49,308 nucleotides of DNA from an uncultured Clostridia bacterium (GTDB lineage: Bacteria > Bacillota > Clostridia > UBA1381). Below the pieces are notes generated by a model. The model did no database searches. It saw only the letters and a program-made list of their open reading frames with translations, and was not told where the DNA came from. How positions within the stretch are numbered: position 1 is the stretch's first letter; each line of letters begins with the position of its first letter. Both the position numbers and the translations under genes were made by a program. Positions 15,525 to 24,132 of the stretch are shown here, piece by piece. The DNA is taken from positions 1-49,308 of the forward strand of contig CANRJY010000016.1 of assembly GCA_947631085.1 (NCBI GenBank), given 5' to 3'.

Positions 15525-17264
15525 TTACTCCCCTTTTTTTGGTTTTTTTGCGGTAGTTGTTTTTTTAGTTGTTGTTTTTGTTGCTGTTTTAGCTGTTGTT
15601 TTCTTTTCTGTTGCCTTTTTTGCCGCCGTCTTTTTAGTCTCGGACTTTTTTTCTTCTTCCTTGAAAGGATTTTCAACCCAGACTATATGCGGCACCGACT
15701 TTTCGGCAACCTCCGCCTGCGATTTCTCGGACGCGGCTTTTAAGTCCTCCTCGAAATGACTTTTCTTCGCGGCGGGTTTTTTCGCGGGCTTTTTCTTAGG
15801 CGCTTCCTTCTTTTCGGGAAGGTCGTAAATGCCCGTAAGCTCCTGATACATTTTTATATACTTATCGGCTGAAACATTCCATGAATAATCGGTGCTCATG
15901 CCGTTGGATATGATGTTCTTCCACTCGTCCTTGCGGTTGTAGTAGATATCCATAGCGTACCAAATTATTCCGAGCATTTCGTCCGCGTTGTAATTCGCGA
16001 ACGAGAAGCCCGTGCCCTCGCCGGTATATTCGTTATACGGCTGAACGGTGTCCTTCAAGCCGCCCGTTTCGCGGACGATCGGGACTGTGCCGTAGCGCAG
16101 ACTGATAAGCTGTGAAAGTCCGCACGGCTCAAATCTCGACGGCATGAGGAACGCGTCCGAAGCCGCGTAGATCTTATGCGACAGCTCGTTCGAGAAATAA
16201 ATCTGAGCCGATAATCTGTCGGGATACTTCCACGCGTAGTGGCGGAAGAGATTTTCATATCTCTCGTCGCCCGTGCCGAGAACGACGACCTGCGCGCCGC
16301 CGTTGCAAAGCTCCTCGATCTTGTATGCGACAAGGTCGAAGCCCTTTTGGTCGGTAAGACGCGAAACGACGCCTATCATCATCTTGTCGGGATCCTGCGG
16401 AAGTCCCAGCTCCGCCTGGAGCCTTAATTTATTTTCAACCTTTTTCTTGTATACGTCCTTAGCCGAGTAGTTTACATAAATCATCGGGTCGGTGGCAGGG
16501 TTCCAGTCGGTGTACGATATGCCGTTTACGATACCGCACAAATCTCCGCTTCTCGCGGATAGCAGACTGTTTAAGCCCTCGCCGTATTCCTCGGACTGAA
16601 TTTCGCCCGCGTACGTTTCGCTGACGGTCGTTATCTTGTTCGCGTAAACCATACCGCCCTTTAAGAGGTTCGCGTCATTGTAGTACTCGAGCTTGTCGGG
16701 CGTGAAATAGTAGTCGCTTATGCCCATAGCGTCCTTTATCGCTCTGAAATCCCAGCGTCCCTGGAACTTGAGGTTATGGATCGTCATGACCGTCTTGATG
16801 CCCTGATAGAACGGATTATCGAGGAACGTGTCGAGGAACACGGGGATAGGTCCCGTCTGCCAGTCGTTGCAGTTTATGACGTCGGGTCTGAAATCGAGCG
16901 TCGGCAGGATCGACAGCACCGCCTTTGAGAAGAATATGAACTTCTCGCAGTCGAGGTGGATATAGTCGTAGGGCTTATCGCCGTTGAAATAGAACTTGTT
17001 GTCTATGAAGTAGTAAATACAGCCGTTGTATTCAAGCTCGAAAACGCCCACATACTGCTTTCTCCACGCCATGTCGATATAGATATGGTCGATATATTTC
17101 ATCTGCTCCTTGAAGCTCTCGGGTATGCATTTGTAGAGCGGGAGAATAACTCTCGCGTCAACGCCTTTTTCTCTTAAAACAGCGGGAAGCGAACCCGCAA
17201 CGTCGCCCAAGCCTCCCGTTTTGACAAACGGAGCCGCCTCTGAACTTGCAAACAATACTTTCAT
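15525..17264 (-). CDS. glgA: Glycogen synthase with Lys-rich C-terminal tail
   Basis: GlgA transfers glucose from ADP-glucose to glycogen (GT5). The ADP-glucose motif KTGGLGDVAGSLP is at residues 15-27; further GT5 landmarks are VINCNDWQTGPIPVFL, TIHNLKFQGRWDF, NGISYTDWNPATDP, IGVVSRLTDQKGFDL and PSRFEPCGLSQLISLRYGTVPIVRETGGL. The ATG at 17264 follows GGAAAGGAC. The core ends near residue 480 (YKIMYQELTGIYDLPEK area). A tail of about 95 residues rich in Lys, Ala and Thr follows, split by an ordered-looking PHIVWVENPFKEE; such a tail is absent from ordinary GlgA. A private promoter (17324-17352) lies upstream. Confidence 0.96.
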   Translation of the reverse strand: MKVLFASSEAAPFVKTGGLGDVAGSLPAVLREKGVDARVILPLYKCIPESFKEQMKYIDHIYIDMAWRKQYVGVFELEYNGCIYYFIDNKFYFNGDKPYDYIHLDCEKFIFFSKAVLSILPTLDFRPDVINCNDWQTGPIPVFLDTFLDNPFYQGIKTVMTIHNLKFQGRWDFRAIKDAMGISDYYFTPDKLEYYNDANLLKGGMVYANKITTVSETYAGEIQSEEYGEGLNSLLSARSGDLCGIVNGISYTDWNPATDPMIYVNYSAKDVYKKKVENKLRLQAELGLPQDPDKMMIGVVSRLTDQKGFDLVAYKIEELCNGGAQVVVLGTGDERYENLFRHYAWKYPDRLSAQIYFSNELSHKIYAASDAFLMPSRFEPCGLSQLISLRYGTVPIVRETGGLKDTVQPYNEYTGEGTGFSFANYNADEMLGIIWYAMDIYYNRKDEWKNIISNGMSTDYSWNVSADKYIKMYQELTGIYDLPEKKEAPKKKPAKKPAAKKSHFEEDLKAASEKSQAEVAEKSVPHIVWVENPFKEEEKKSETKKTAAKKATEKKTTAKTATKTTTKKTTTAKKPKKGE

Positions 17265-17323
17265 GGTTATGTCCTTTCCGCGCATCGCGCTAATTCATTG
17301 AACATAGAATTTCCAACTAACAT

Positions 17324-17352
17324 ATATTACCTTAAAACGTTTAATTTGTCAA
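17324..17352 (-). promoter_or_regulatory. Internal promoter before glgA
   Basis: TTGACA (17347-17352) and TAATAT (17324-17329) on the minus strand, 17 bases apart, in the 246-base gap between glgD and glgA. It would let glgA-glgP-GH13 be expressed apart from glgBCD. Confidence 0.75.
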
Positions 17353-17460
17353 TATATATGCCGAAAAAAAGTAGTTTTTACCTATAATACCCCTCAAAAT
17401 TCCATGTCCGATTATATATTTTGATTATATGTTTTCCCGTTTCTTACTTTTCTATAAGCG

Positions 17461-17493
17461 CGGACAGGGCTGCCCGTATGAGCAGTCCTGCCG
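17461..17493. repeat. GC-rich imperfect hairpin after glgD
   Basis: CGGACAGGGCTGC at the left pairs imperfectly with GCAGTCCTGCCG at the right, with one bulge. No T tract follows on the minus strand, so it is not a standard terminator; it resembles the elements at 5875 and 12988. Confidence 0.45.
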
Positions 17494-17510
17494 TTTAATA
17501 TGCCTTTAAA

Positions 17511-18632
17511 TCAGATTTTTGTGCCTTTTGAAATTGCGAGCGGATAGCTGTCCTGACCGATAAGCTTTCTGCCCTTTGTGATGTAAACCTCTTTATCGAA
17601 TACAACATGGTCGAGGTCTACGCCTTCCTCTATTACGGAGTCCTGCATGATTATCGAGTTCTTCACAACCGCGCCCTTCGCGATTTTAACGCCGCGCGAG
17701 AGGATGCAGTTTATAACAGTTCCCTCTATTGTGCAGCCGTCTGAGATAAAGCTGTTCTCAACCTCAGCCTCGGAGCCGTATTTTGTCGGCGCCTGATCCT
17801 TTGTCTTTGTATAGATGGGTCTTTCGGGGTTGAAAAGCTCTTTTCTCATATCAGCGTCAAGGAAGCCCATGCTGTTCTTGTAGTATGACTTCAGGCTGTC
17901 TATCTTATCAGTATAGCCCTTGTGCTCGAGAGCGAATATTCTCATGCCGCCCATCTTCTTTATGAGCGCATCCTTTACGAAATCGCTGTCGCCGCGCGCG
18001 CTGCACTCGTCAACTATACTTTCGAGAAGCGCCTTTTCAAGAATATATACGTCCATGCTCGCCGCCGCGCTCTTCGGATAATACGGCTGAACCTCCATAT
18101 CGAGCACTCTGTTGTCCTCGCCGAGTTCAAGGAGAGTAAAGCGCGAAAGCTCCGTTTCGGGCGCGCCCTTCATGTCATGATAGAGCACGGTTATGTCCGC
18201 CTGGTTCTGTATGTGATTTTCTACAGCCTCGGCAAAGTCTATATTGTATATGCTGTTGCCGAGCGACAGGATAACATATGTCTGTCCGCTTCTGTGGATG
18301 AAGTCGGAAATACCCGCGAGCATATCTATGTTGCCCTTGATCGTGCCGTATGTCATCTTTTCGAGGTTCGGCGGGAGGACGTTGAGTCCCCAGTTCTTTC
18401 TGTCCAAATCCCACGGCTTACCTGACTTGATATGGTCCATAAGCGATGAGTAATTCGTTTCCGTCGCAACGCCAATGTTTGTGATGCCCGCGTTTGCCAT
18501 GTTCGACAGAACGAAGTCTATAATACGGTATCTGCCCGCGATAGGCAGAGCCGAGTTTGCTCTTATATCTGTAATGGGCGGTATTCTGTCCTCACTTGTC
18601 AGAATGATACCCATTGTATCTCTGCGTCTCAT
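17511..18632 (-). CDS. glgD: Glycogen biosynthesis protein GlgD
   Basis: GlgD is the non-catalytic paralogue of GlgC found in Firmicutes; it joins GlgC in a hetero-oligomeric ADP-glucose pyrophosphorylase. The 373-residue protein keeps the nucleotidyltransferase fold (LPIAGRYRIIDFVLSNMANAGI, SGKPWDLDRKNWGL) and a left-handed beta-helix (DGCTIEGTVINCILSRGVKIAKGAVVKNS), but the catalytic GGxGxRL loop of GlgC is replaced by MGIILTSEDRIPPI. The gene starts 18 bases after glgC behind AAGGGGG. Confidence 0.95.
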   Translation of the reverse strand: MRRRDTMGIILTSEDRIPPITDIRANSALPIAGRYRIIDFVLSNMANAGITNIGVATETNYSSLMDHIKSGKPWDLDRKNWGLNVLPPNLEKMTYGTIKGNIDMLAGISDFIHRSGQTYVILSLGNSIYNIDFAEAVENHIQNQADITVLYHDMKGAPETELSRFTLLELGEDNRVLDMEVQPYYPKSAAASMDVYILEKALLESIVDECSARGDSDFVKDALIKKMGGMRIFALEHKGYTDKIDSLKSYYKNSMGFLDADMRKELFNPERPIYTKTKDQAPTKYGSEAEVENSFISDGCTIEGTVINCILSRGVKIAKGAVVKNSIIMQDSVIEEGVDLDHVVFDKEVYITKGRKLIGQDSYPLAISKGTKI

Positions 18633-18650
18633 TAATCATTTCCCCCTTTC

Positions 18651-19859
18651 TTATTCAGCCGTAACCATGCTGCCCTTCGGAATTTCGGCATTTGCCTGAA
18701 CAACCGAGCCGCCTTCGAGCAGAACGATACCGTGCGTACACATAGCCGACGCGTACTTGTTGTCTTCCTTCTCGACCGTGCCGACCTGCGCGCCGTCCTC
18801 AACGACCGCGTTCGAGCCTATAACGGTCTTTTCGATTTTGACATTCTTGCCTATAGTCGCACCCGGCATGATCACGGAATCCTTTACGGAGCTGCCCTCG
18901 CCTATCGTAACGCCGCCGAATATTACGGAGTGATTGACCTCGCCGCATATCGTGCAGCCCTCGGTTACAGTCGAGTTCGTAATCTTCGCTCCCTTGCCCA
19001 CATAATGCGGAGCGAGAGCCATGTTTCTCGAATAAATGCTCCAGCGTCTGTCGCTGATATCGAACAGAGGAGGATCGGCGATCAGATCCATGTTTGCTTC
19101 CCATAAGCTTTGGATCGTTCCTACGTCCTTCCAGTAGCCCTCGAAGCGGTAGCTTACCATTTTTTCGCCGTTTTTGAGCATCTTCGGGATAATGTTCTTA
19201 CCGAAATCGTTATCGGAATTGGGATCGTGCTCATCGTCGGTCAGGTAGCGCTTTAACGCATCGTAGCTGAATATATAGATACCCATCGAGGCAAGATTGC
19301 TCTTGGGCTCCTTCGGCTTTTCCTCAAATTCAACTATAGTTCCGTCGTCGTCAACGTTCATGATGCCGAAGCGGCTCGCTTCCTCCCACGGTACGGGCAT
19401 AACGGCAATCGTAGCCGCCGCGCCCGTTTCTTTATGAGCCTTAAGCATCTCGCCGTAATGCATCTTGTAGATATGGTCGCCCGAAAGAATAAGCACATTA
19501 CTCGGGTTAAAGCCCTCAAGGAAACTGATGTTCTGATAAATAGCGTTCGCCGTACCCTTGTACCATTCGCCCGTCTTGGCGCTCTGATAAGGAGGAAGAA
19601 CATAAGCGCCGCCGTGGCTCCTGTCAAGATCCCACGGATTACCGTTTCCTATGTAGGTGTTAAGCTCCAACGGTTGATATTGTGTTAATACGCCTACAGT
19701 GTCAATTCCCGAATGTACGCAGTTCGAGAGCGGGAAGTCGATAATTCTGTACTTTCCGCCGAACGGCACAGCCGGCTTCGCAACGTTTTTCGTCAAGGCA
19801 CCGAGTCTCGAGCCCTGTCCGCCTGCCAGTATCATTGCTACGCAGTCTTTTGATACCAT
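18651..19859 (-). CDS. glgC: Glucose-1-phosphate adenylyltransferase
   Basis: GlgC makes ADP-glucose from ATP and glucose-1-phosphate, the committed step of bacterial glycogen synthesis. The 402-residue protein has the catalytic loop [15 protein letters not shown] at 9-23, [21 protein letters not shown], the glucose-1-phosphate region [33 protein letters not shown] and a C-terminal beta-helix. Length is normal. It lies between glgB and glgD with short gaps and an AGGAG site. Confidence 0.97.
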   Translation of the reverse strand: MVSKDCVAMILAGGQGSRLGALTKNVAKPAVPFGGKYRIIDFPLSNCVHSGIDTVGVLTQYQPLELNTYIGNGNPWDLDRSHGGAYVLPPYQSAKTGEWYKGTANAIYQNISFLEGFNPSNVLILSGDHIYKMHYGEMLKAHKETGAAATIAVMPVPWEEASRFGIMNVDDDGTIVEFEEKPKEPKSNLASMGIYIFSYDALKRYLTDDEHDPNSDNDFGKNIIPKMLKNGEKMVSYRFEGYWKDVGTIQSLWEANMDLIADPPLFDISDRRWSIYSRNMALAPHYVGKGAKITNSTVTEGCTICGEVNHSVIFGGVTIGEGSSVKDSVIMPGATIGKNVKIEKTVIGSNAVVEDGAQVGTVEKEDNKYASAMCTHGIVLLEGGSVVQANAEIPKGSMVTAE

Positions 19860-19879
19860 ATTATCATCTCCTGTTTAAT

Positions 19880-21844
19880 TTATTTTTTTGATGTTTTTTC
19901 CGGCTTTTTACCCCCTGCCGGAGCGGTCTTTTTTATTTCCTTTTTCTTCTTTTTTATATACATAATCGAGTTGGGATCTATTTCAACTACGATCGTGTGC
20001 GACATATCGGAGAACGGCTGAGGCTTCGCCTTATAGGTCTTGCCCGTCTTTCTGCGCGTTCCGCCGTATTTTACGGAGTTCGAGTGGAATACCACCTCAT
20101 AATCCCCCGCCGACGGCACTCCGATTTTGTAAATCGGTCTTCCCACCGGCGTGAAATTGCCGATTACTATTACAAAATCATCCTTGTTGTTTCCGCGGCG
20201 CATATACGAGATAACCGAGTTTTCATTGTCGCCCTCGTTTATCCAGCGGAAACCGTCCCAGCTTGTGTCGTTCTCCCAGAACGAAGGATTGTCCAAATAG
20301 AAATGGTTCAAGTCCTTGACGTATCTGTGGAGCTTCTTGTGATTTTCCTGCTCCAACAGCTGCCATTCGAGCTGGTCATCGTATCTCCATTCGAGGAACT
20401 GTCCTATATCGCCACCCATAAACATGAGCTTTTTGCCGACCATCGACATATAATAGCCCAAAAGCGTCTTGTAAGCCGCGAATTTTTCCTCATATGTGCC
20501 GTACATCTTATCTATCAGCGAGCGCTTTCCGTGAACCACCTCGTCGTGCGAGAGCGGCAGGATAAAGTTTTCGGAATAAGCGTACATCATTATGAATGTA
20601 AGTAAGCCGTGGTTGTCCTTTCTGAAGAACGGATCCATGCTCATATAGCGGAGCGTATCGTTCATCCAGCCCATGTTCCACTTGAAATTGAAGCCCAGTC
20701 CGTCATTCTCGGGCGGAGCCGTAACAAGCGGCCACGCGGTCGATTCCTCGGCGATCATCATAAATCCCGGATATTCCGTTCCCATTATTCTGTTGATTTT
20801 ACGGAACAAATCTACCGCCTCAAGATTTCCGTTTCCTCCGTACTTATTGGGAATCCATTCGCCGTCGTTGCGCGAATAATCGCGGTAAAGCATCGAAGAA
20901 ACCGCGTCAACGCGAAGTCCGTCGATATGATACTCCGAAGCCCAAAAATACGCGGACGATGTGAGGAATGAAATTACCTCAAGCCTCGAATAATCGAACA
21001 CCATCGTACCCCAGTCCTTGTGCTCGCCGAGACGCCAATCCGCATACTCATAGCACGGGCTGCCGTCAAACATTCTTAAGCCTTGCTCATCTCTCGGGAA
21101 ATGCGCGGGAACCCAGTCCATGATAACGCCTATATCCTCTTTGTGGCATTTATCAATGAAATATTTAAGCTGCTCGGGAGTGCCGTAGCGCGAGGTCGCG
21201 GCGAAATATCCCGTAACCTGATATCCCCACGAGCCGTCGAACGGATACTCCGTGATCGGCATAAGCTCAATATAATTGTAACCCATATCCCTCATATACG
21301 GAACAAGCGCGTCGGCAAGCTCCCGGTAATTATAGAAGCTTCCGTCGGGATGAATTTTCCACGAGCCCGCGTGAACCTCATAAATATTTATCGGTTTTGT
21401 CAGGTTATTCGTCTTAGCGCGTTTATTGATCCAGCGCTTATCCGTCCATTTATACGCGGTAAGCTCCTTCACCCTCGACGCCGTACCCGGTCTCAGCTCA
21501 GCTTCAAACGCGTAGGGGTCGGCGCGGTAATAAGTATTTCCGTCCTTTGCCTCTATAGCGTATTTATACAGATCGCCTTCATTGATATCCGTGAAAAACC
21601 CATACCACACGCCGGTCATTTCTATAGGCTCAAGCATCTTGTCATAGCCGTTCCAGCCGTTAAAATCACCGACCACACGCACGCTTTTCGCATTCGGAGC
21701 CCATACGGCAAAACGCCATCCTTTTTTTCCGTCCACGCTTACCTTATGCGAACCGAGCATTTCATATGACTTGAAATTATCACCGCCATTGAACAAATAT
21801 GTTTGAAAATCACTTATGTTTGCCCAGTTTTTTTCATTAGCCAT
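19880..21844 (-). CDS. glgB: 1,4-alpha-glucan branching enzyme with Lys-rich tail
   Basis: GlgB introduces alpha-1,6 branches into glycogen. The 654-residue protein has a CBM48 N-domain (FAVWAPNAKSVRVVGDFNGWNGYD) and a GH13 barrel: YIELMPITEYPFDGSWGYQ, DWVPAHFP, GLRVDAVSSMLYRDYS with the nucleophile Asp near 312, MIAEESTAWP with the acid/base Glu near 365 and LPLSHDEVVHGK. It ends in a Lys-rich tail of about 25 residues (IKKKKKEIKKTAPAGGKKP), which recalls the longer one on GlgA. It is the first gene of the glycogen operon behind GAGGAG and the promoter at 21921-21949. Confidence 0.97.
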   Translation of the reverse strand: MANEKNWANISDFQTYLFNGGDNFKSYEMLGSHKVSVDGKKGWRFAVWAPNAKSVRVVGDFNGWNGYDKMLEPIEMTGVWYGFFTDINEGDLYKYAIEAKDGNTYYRADPYAFEAELRPGTASRVKELTAYKWTDKRWINKRAKTNNLTKPINIYEVHAGSWKIHPDGSFYNYRELADALVPYMRDMGYNYIELMPITEYPFDGSWGYQVTGYFAATSRYGTPEQLKYFIDKCHKEDIGVIMDWVPAHFPRDEQGLRMFDGSPCYEYADWRLGEHKDWGTMVFDYSRLEVISFLTSSAYFWASEYHIDGLRVDAVSSMLYRDYSRNDGEWIPNKYGGNGNLEAVDLFRKINRIMGTEYPGFMMIAEESTAWPLVTAPPENDGLGFNFKWNMGWMNDTLRYMSMDPFFRKDNHGLLTFIMMYAYSENFILPLSHDEVVHGKRSLIDKMYGTYEEKFAAYKTLLGYYMSMVGKKLMFMGGDIGQFLEWRYDDQLEWQLLEQENHKKLHRYVKDLNHFYLDNPSFWENDTSWDGFRWINEGDNENSVISYMRRGNNKDDFVIVIGNFTPVGRPIYKIGVPSAGDYEVVFHSNSVKYGGTRRKTGKTYKAKPQPFSDMSHTIVVEIDPNSIMYIKKKKKEIKKTAPAGGKKPEKTSKK

Positions 21845-21920
21845 GCATTTTCTCCTCTCTTTTATTTTTTTTGGCGTAAATTTTCATAAAAACCAATATA
21901 CACCAATCATTATCGTATTC

Positions 21921-21949
21921 ATTATATCATACTTCTTTTTGGTAGTAAA
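21921..21949 (-). promoter_or_regulatory. Promoter of the glycogen operon
   Basis: TTTACT (21944-21949) and a perfect TATAAT (21921-21926) on the minus strand are 17 bases apart, about 75 bases before the glgB start. Confidence 0.8.
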
Positions 21950-22094
21950 GACTATAAATAAATAAATTTAAAAATATTTTTTATGCAATATGCTAAAATA
22001 CAGTGAGATTTTCAAATAAATGCCAATTTATCGCCGAGTTATGTTAAATATTCTTTTCAAAATGCCCCTGTTTTTGTAACATTTGTAATAATTC

Positions 22095-22123
22095 TTGACA
22101 ATTCGTTAATTATAGTGTAAAAT
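22095..22123 (+). promoter_or_regulatory. Promoter upstream of rny
   Basis: TTGACA (22095-22100) and TAAAAT (22118-22123), 17 bases apart. The predicted start near 22130 leaves a leader of roughly 260 bases. Confidence 0.8.
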
Positions 22124-22141
22124 ATAATCGCTTAATATTCT

Positions 22142-22347
22142 TTAAGTAGTTTTCTGTATATTAGTTTTTATTATATGTAATCCAATACTTAAAATGGAGC
22201 TCTCTTGGAATGGATTGCTCATTAAGTGTCGCGGACGGTATTAATTACCTGCATAGTGCCGTTCGGATTATGGATAACTTATATGGAAAGCATTCATTTT
22301 AAGACAGCCCCTTGCAGGTTTTGGCTTTACAAAGATTAAAGCTCTGC
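22142..22347 (+). ncRNA. Candidate structured RNA or leader of rny
   Basis: Several stems nest in one rod. The terminal stem is 22232-22243 with 22254-22265 (12 pairs, three wobbles, 10-base loop). Next is 22220-22227 with 22277-22285 (one bulge). The outer stem is CTTAAAATG (22188-22196) with CATTTTAAG (22295-22303), leaving an unpaired 5' side. GGAGC (22196-22200) could instead pair with GCTCT (22341-22345). No known riboswitch core was recognised. A rod with a large bulge also recalls 6S RNA. It may be a free RNA or control rny; base pairing is seen, function is inferred. Confidence 0.35.
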
Positions 22348-22389
22348 TAAATCGCTGTAAGTACATTATTTGTATTTAATTGTCGTTTT

Positions 22390-23976
22390 ATGCATGGCTT
22401 CAGGGGGTGTATTACTATAGAGCTTACAATAATTATTGCCGCTGCGGCAGCTGTTATAGCCGCTGCGGTAAGCGGTATCATATGCTTTAAGCTGGGAATA
22501 TCGCACAGAAAGAAAATTGCCGAGGCGGCTTTCGGCTCGGCTGAGGAAAAAGCTAAGGCTATAGTTTCGGACGCGGAAAAATCCGCAGTTGCAAAAAAGC
22601 GCGAGCTTTTGCTTGAGGCTAAAGAGGAAAATCAGAAGTTGAGAGCGGATTTTGACAAAGAGGTTAAAGAACGCAGAGGCGAGCTTAACCGCCAGGAACG
22701 CAGACTGAACCAAAAGGAAGAAACTTTAGACCGTAAAACCGACAGCTTGGAAAAGAAGGAGCAATCCTACAACAACAAGCTGAAGCAGCTTGACCAAAAA
22801 GAAAAAGAAATAACAGAAATTAAAGAAAAACAGTTGGCGGAGCTTGAAAGAATTTCATGCATGACAACCGACGAGGCGAGAGAAACCATTCTCAAAAACA
22901 TCGAAAGTCAGACCAGGCATGAAGCCGCCATAATGGTTAAAGAAATTGAGCAGCAGGCAAAAGAAGAGGCGGAAAAGAACGCCAAAAACATTGTGGCCAT
23001 GTCCATCCAAAAGGTTGCGGCAGACCACGTTGCCGAAACAACCGTTTCTGTTGTCAATCTGCCGAGCGATGAAATGAAGGGACGCATCATCGGACGCGAG
23101 GGACGCAATATACGCACTCTCGAAACTCTGACGGGCGTTGACCTCATCATCGACGATACACCGGAGGCCGTAATAGTTTCCAGCTTCGATCCGATCCGCC
23201 GCGAGGTGGCGAGGGTCGCGCTTGAAAAGCTTATCGTTGACGGTCGTATCCATCCGGCGAGAATAGAAGAGACGGTGGAAAAATCCCGTAAAGAGGTTGA
23301 AAGCGTTATTAAACAGGAGGGCGAAAGCGCCACATTCGAAACAGGCGTACACGGCATGCATCCTGAGCTTATCAAGCTTTTGGGTAAATTGAAATTCAGA
23401 ACAAGCTATGGTCAGAACGTGCTCAAGCATTCGATCGAGGTGGCTCACCTCGCCGGCGTTATGGCGGGAGAACTGGGCTGCGACGTTGCGCTGGCAAAGC
23501 GCGCGGGCTTGCTGCACGACATTGGAAAAGCGGTTGACCACGAAGTTGAAGGCTCTCATGTGACTATCGGCGCGGATATCGCGAAGAAGTTCCATGAAAA
23601 CAAAGAGGTTGTCCATGCAATCATGGCACACCACGGCGATGTCGAGGCAAAAACTCTAATCGCATGTATTGTACAGGCATCTGACGCCATTTCGGCGGCG
23701 CGTCCGGGAGCCAGACGCGAAAATCTTGAAACATACATCAAGCGTTTGCAGAGGCTGGAAGAAATCGCTAATGAATTTGACGGCGTCGATAAGTCGTTCG
23801 CAATCCAGGCGGGTCGTGAAATCAGAATTATGGTCAAGCCCGAAAAGGTTAACGACGACACTATGGTGCTCGTGGCAAAGGATATTGTTAAGCGAATTGA
23901 AAGCGAACTGGAATATCCCGGTCAGATCAAGGTTAGTCTGATACGCGAGACAAGAGCCGTTGACTACGCTAAATAA
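22390..23976 (+). CDS. rny: Ribonuclease Y
   Basis: RNase Y is the membrane-anchored endoribonuclease that starts mRNA decay in many Firmicutes. The order is normal: an N-terminal membrane helix ([22 protein letters not shown]), a long charged coiled coil (about 45-190), a KH domain ([21 protein letters not shown]) and an HD domain with [14 protein letters not shown] and MAHHGDVEA. The coordinates use the ATG at 22390, but no ribosome binding site precedes it, while AGGGGGTG lies inside at 22402-22409. The only in-frame codons at a normal distance after it are ATT (22411) and ATA (22417); starting there would give about 519-521 residues, close to the family length. ymdB follows, as in Bacillus. 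Confidence 0.95.
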   Translation: MHGFRGCITIELTIIIAAAAAVIAAAVSGIICFKLGISHRKKIAEAAFGSAEEKAKAIVSDAEKSAVAKKRELLLEAKEENQKLRADFDKEVKERRGELNRQERRLNQKEETLDRKTDSLEKKEQSYNNKLKQLDQKEKEITEIKEKQLAELERISCMTTDEARETILKNIESQTRHEAAIMVKEIEQQAKEEAEKNAKNIVAMSIQKVAADHVAETTVSVVNLPSDEMKGRIIGREGRNIRTLETLTGVDLIIDDTPEAVIVSSFDPIRREVARVALEKLIVDGRIHPARIEETVEKSRKEVESVIKQEGESATFETGVHGMHPELIKLLGKLKFRTSYGQNVLKHSIEVAHLAGVMAGELGCDVALAKRAGLLHDIGKAVDHEVEGSHVTIGADIAKKFHENKEVVHAIMAHHGDVEAKTLIACIVQASDAISAARPGARRENLETYIKRLQRLEEIANEFDGVDKSFAIQAGREIRIMVKPEKVNDDTMVLVAKDIVKRIESELEYPGQIKVSLIRETRAVDYAK

Positions 23977-23999
23977 AGCGGTTTCAAAAATAAAAATTT

Positions 24000-24106
24000 G
24001 GAGCTCGTGCAGAATGTGAGCCGGTATTTTCATTTGCTCTGCGATAAAGGCACAGTACAGGAATACCGCTCAGCTTCTACCCATTCTGCATACCGCTCCT
24101 TTTTTT
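24000..24106 (+). ncRNA. Long branched hairpin with terminator tail between rny and ymdB
   Basis: Three collinear stems are seen: GGAGC (24000-24004) with GCTCC (24095-24099); TGCAGAATG (24008-24016) with CATTCTGCA (24082-24090), perfect; and TGAGCCGGTATT (24017-24028) with AATACCGCTCA (24062-24072) with one bulged C. A nine-base bulge lies at 24073-24081, a 33-base apical region is in the middle, and seven T follow at 24100-24106. It can act as the rny terminator, but the size and internal symmetry exceed a plain terminator, so a stable RNA or an attenuator of ymdB is possible. Confidence 0.6.
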
Positions 24107-24132
24107 AATTTATGTTCGGAAAGGAAATCAAA

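Larger units (their letters stand above)
21845..22389. other. Divergent regulatory region between glgB and rny
   Basis: This 545-base gap holds the minus-strand glycogen promoter (21921-21949), an AT-rich stretch with no gene (21950-22090), the plus-strand rny promoter (22095-22123) and a long leader with base-paired elements (22130-22389). No coding frame worth calling was found. Confidence 0.6.

Noticed and set aside
24000-24106. Tetrahydrofolate riboswitch in the rny-ymdB gap
   Set aside because: The GGAG...GCTCC ends and the GCATACCGCTCC-like 3' side recall that class, but the conserved internal sequence and pseudoknot parts are not present, and the element is followed directly by a T tract and ymdB, not a folate gene.
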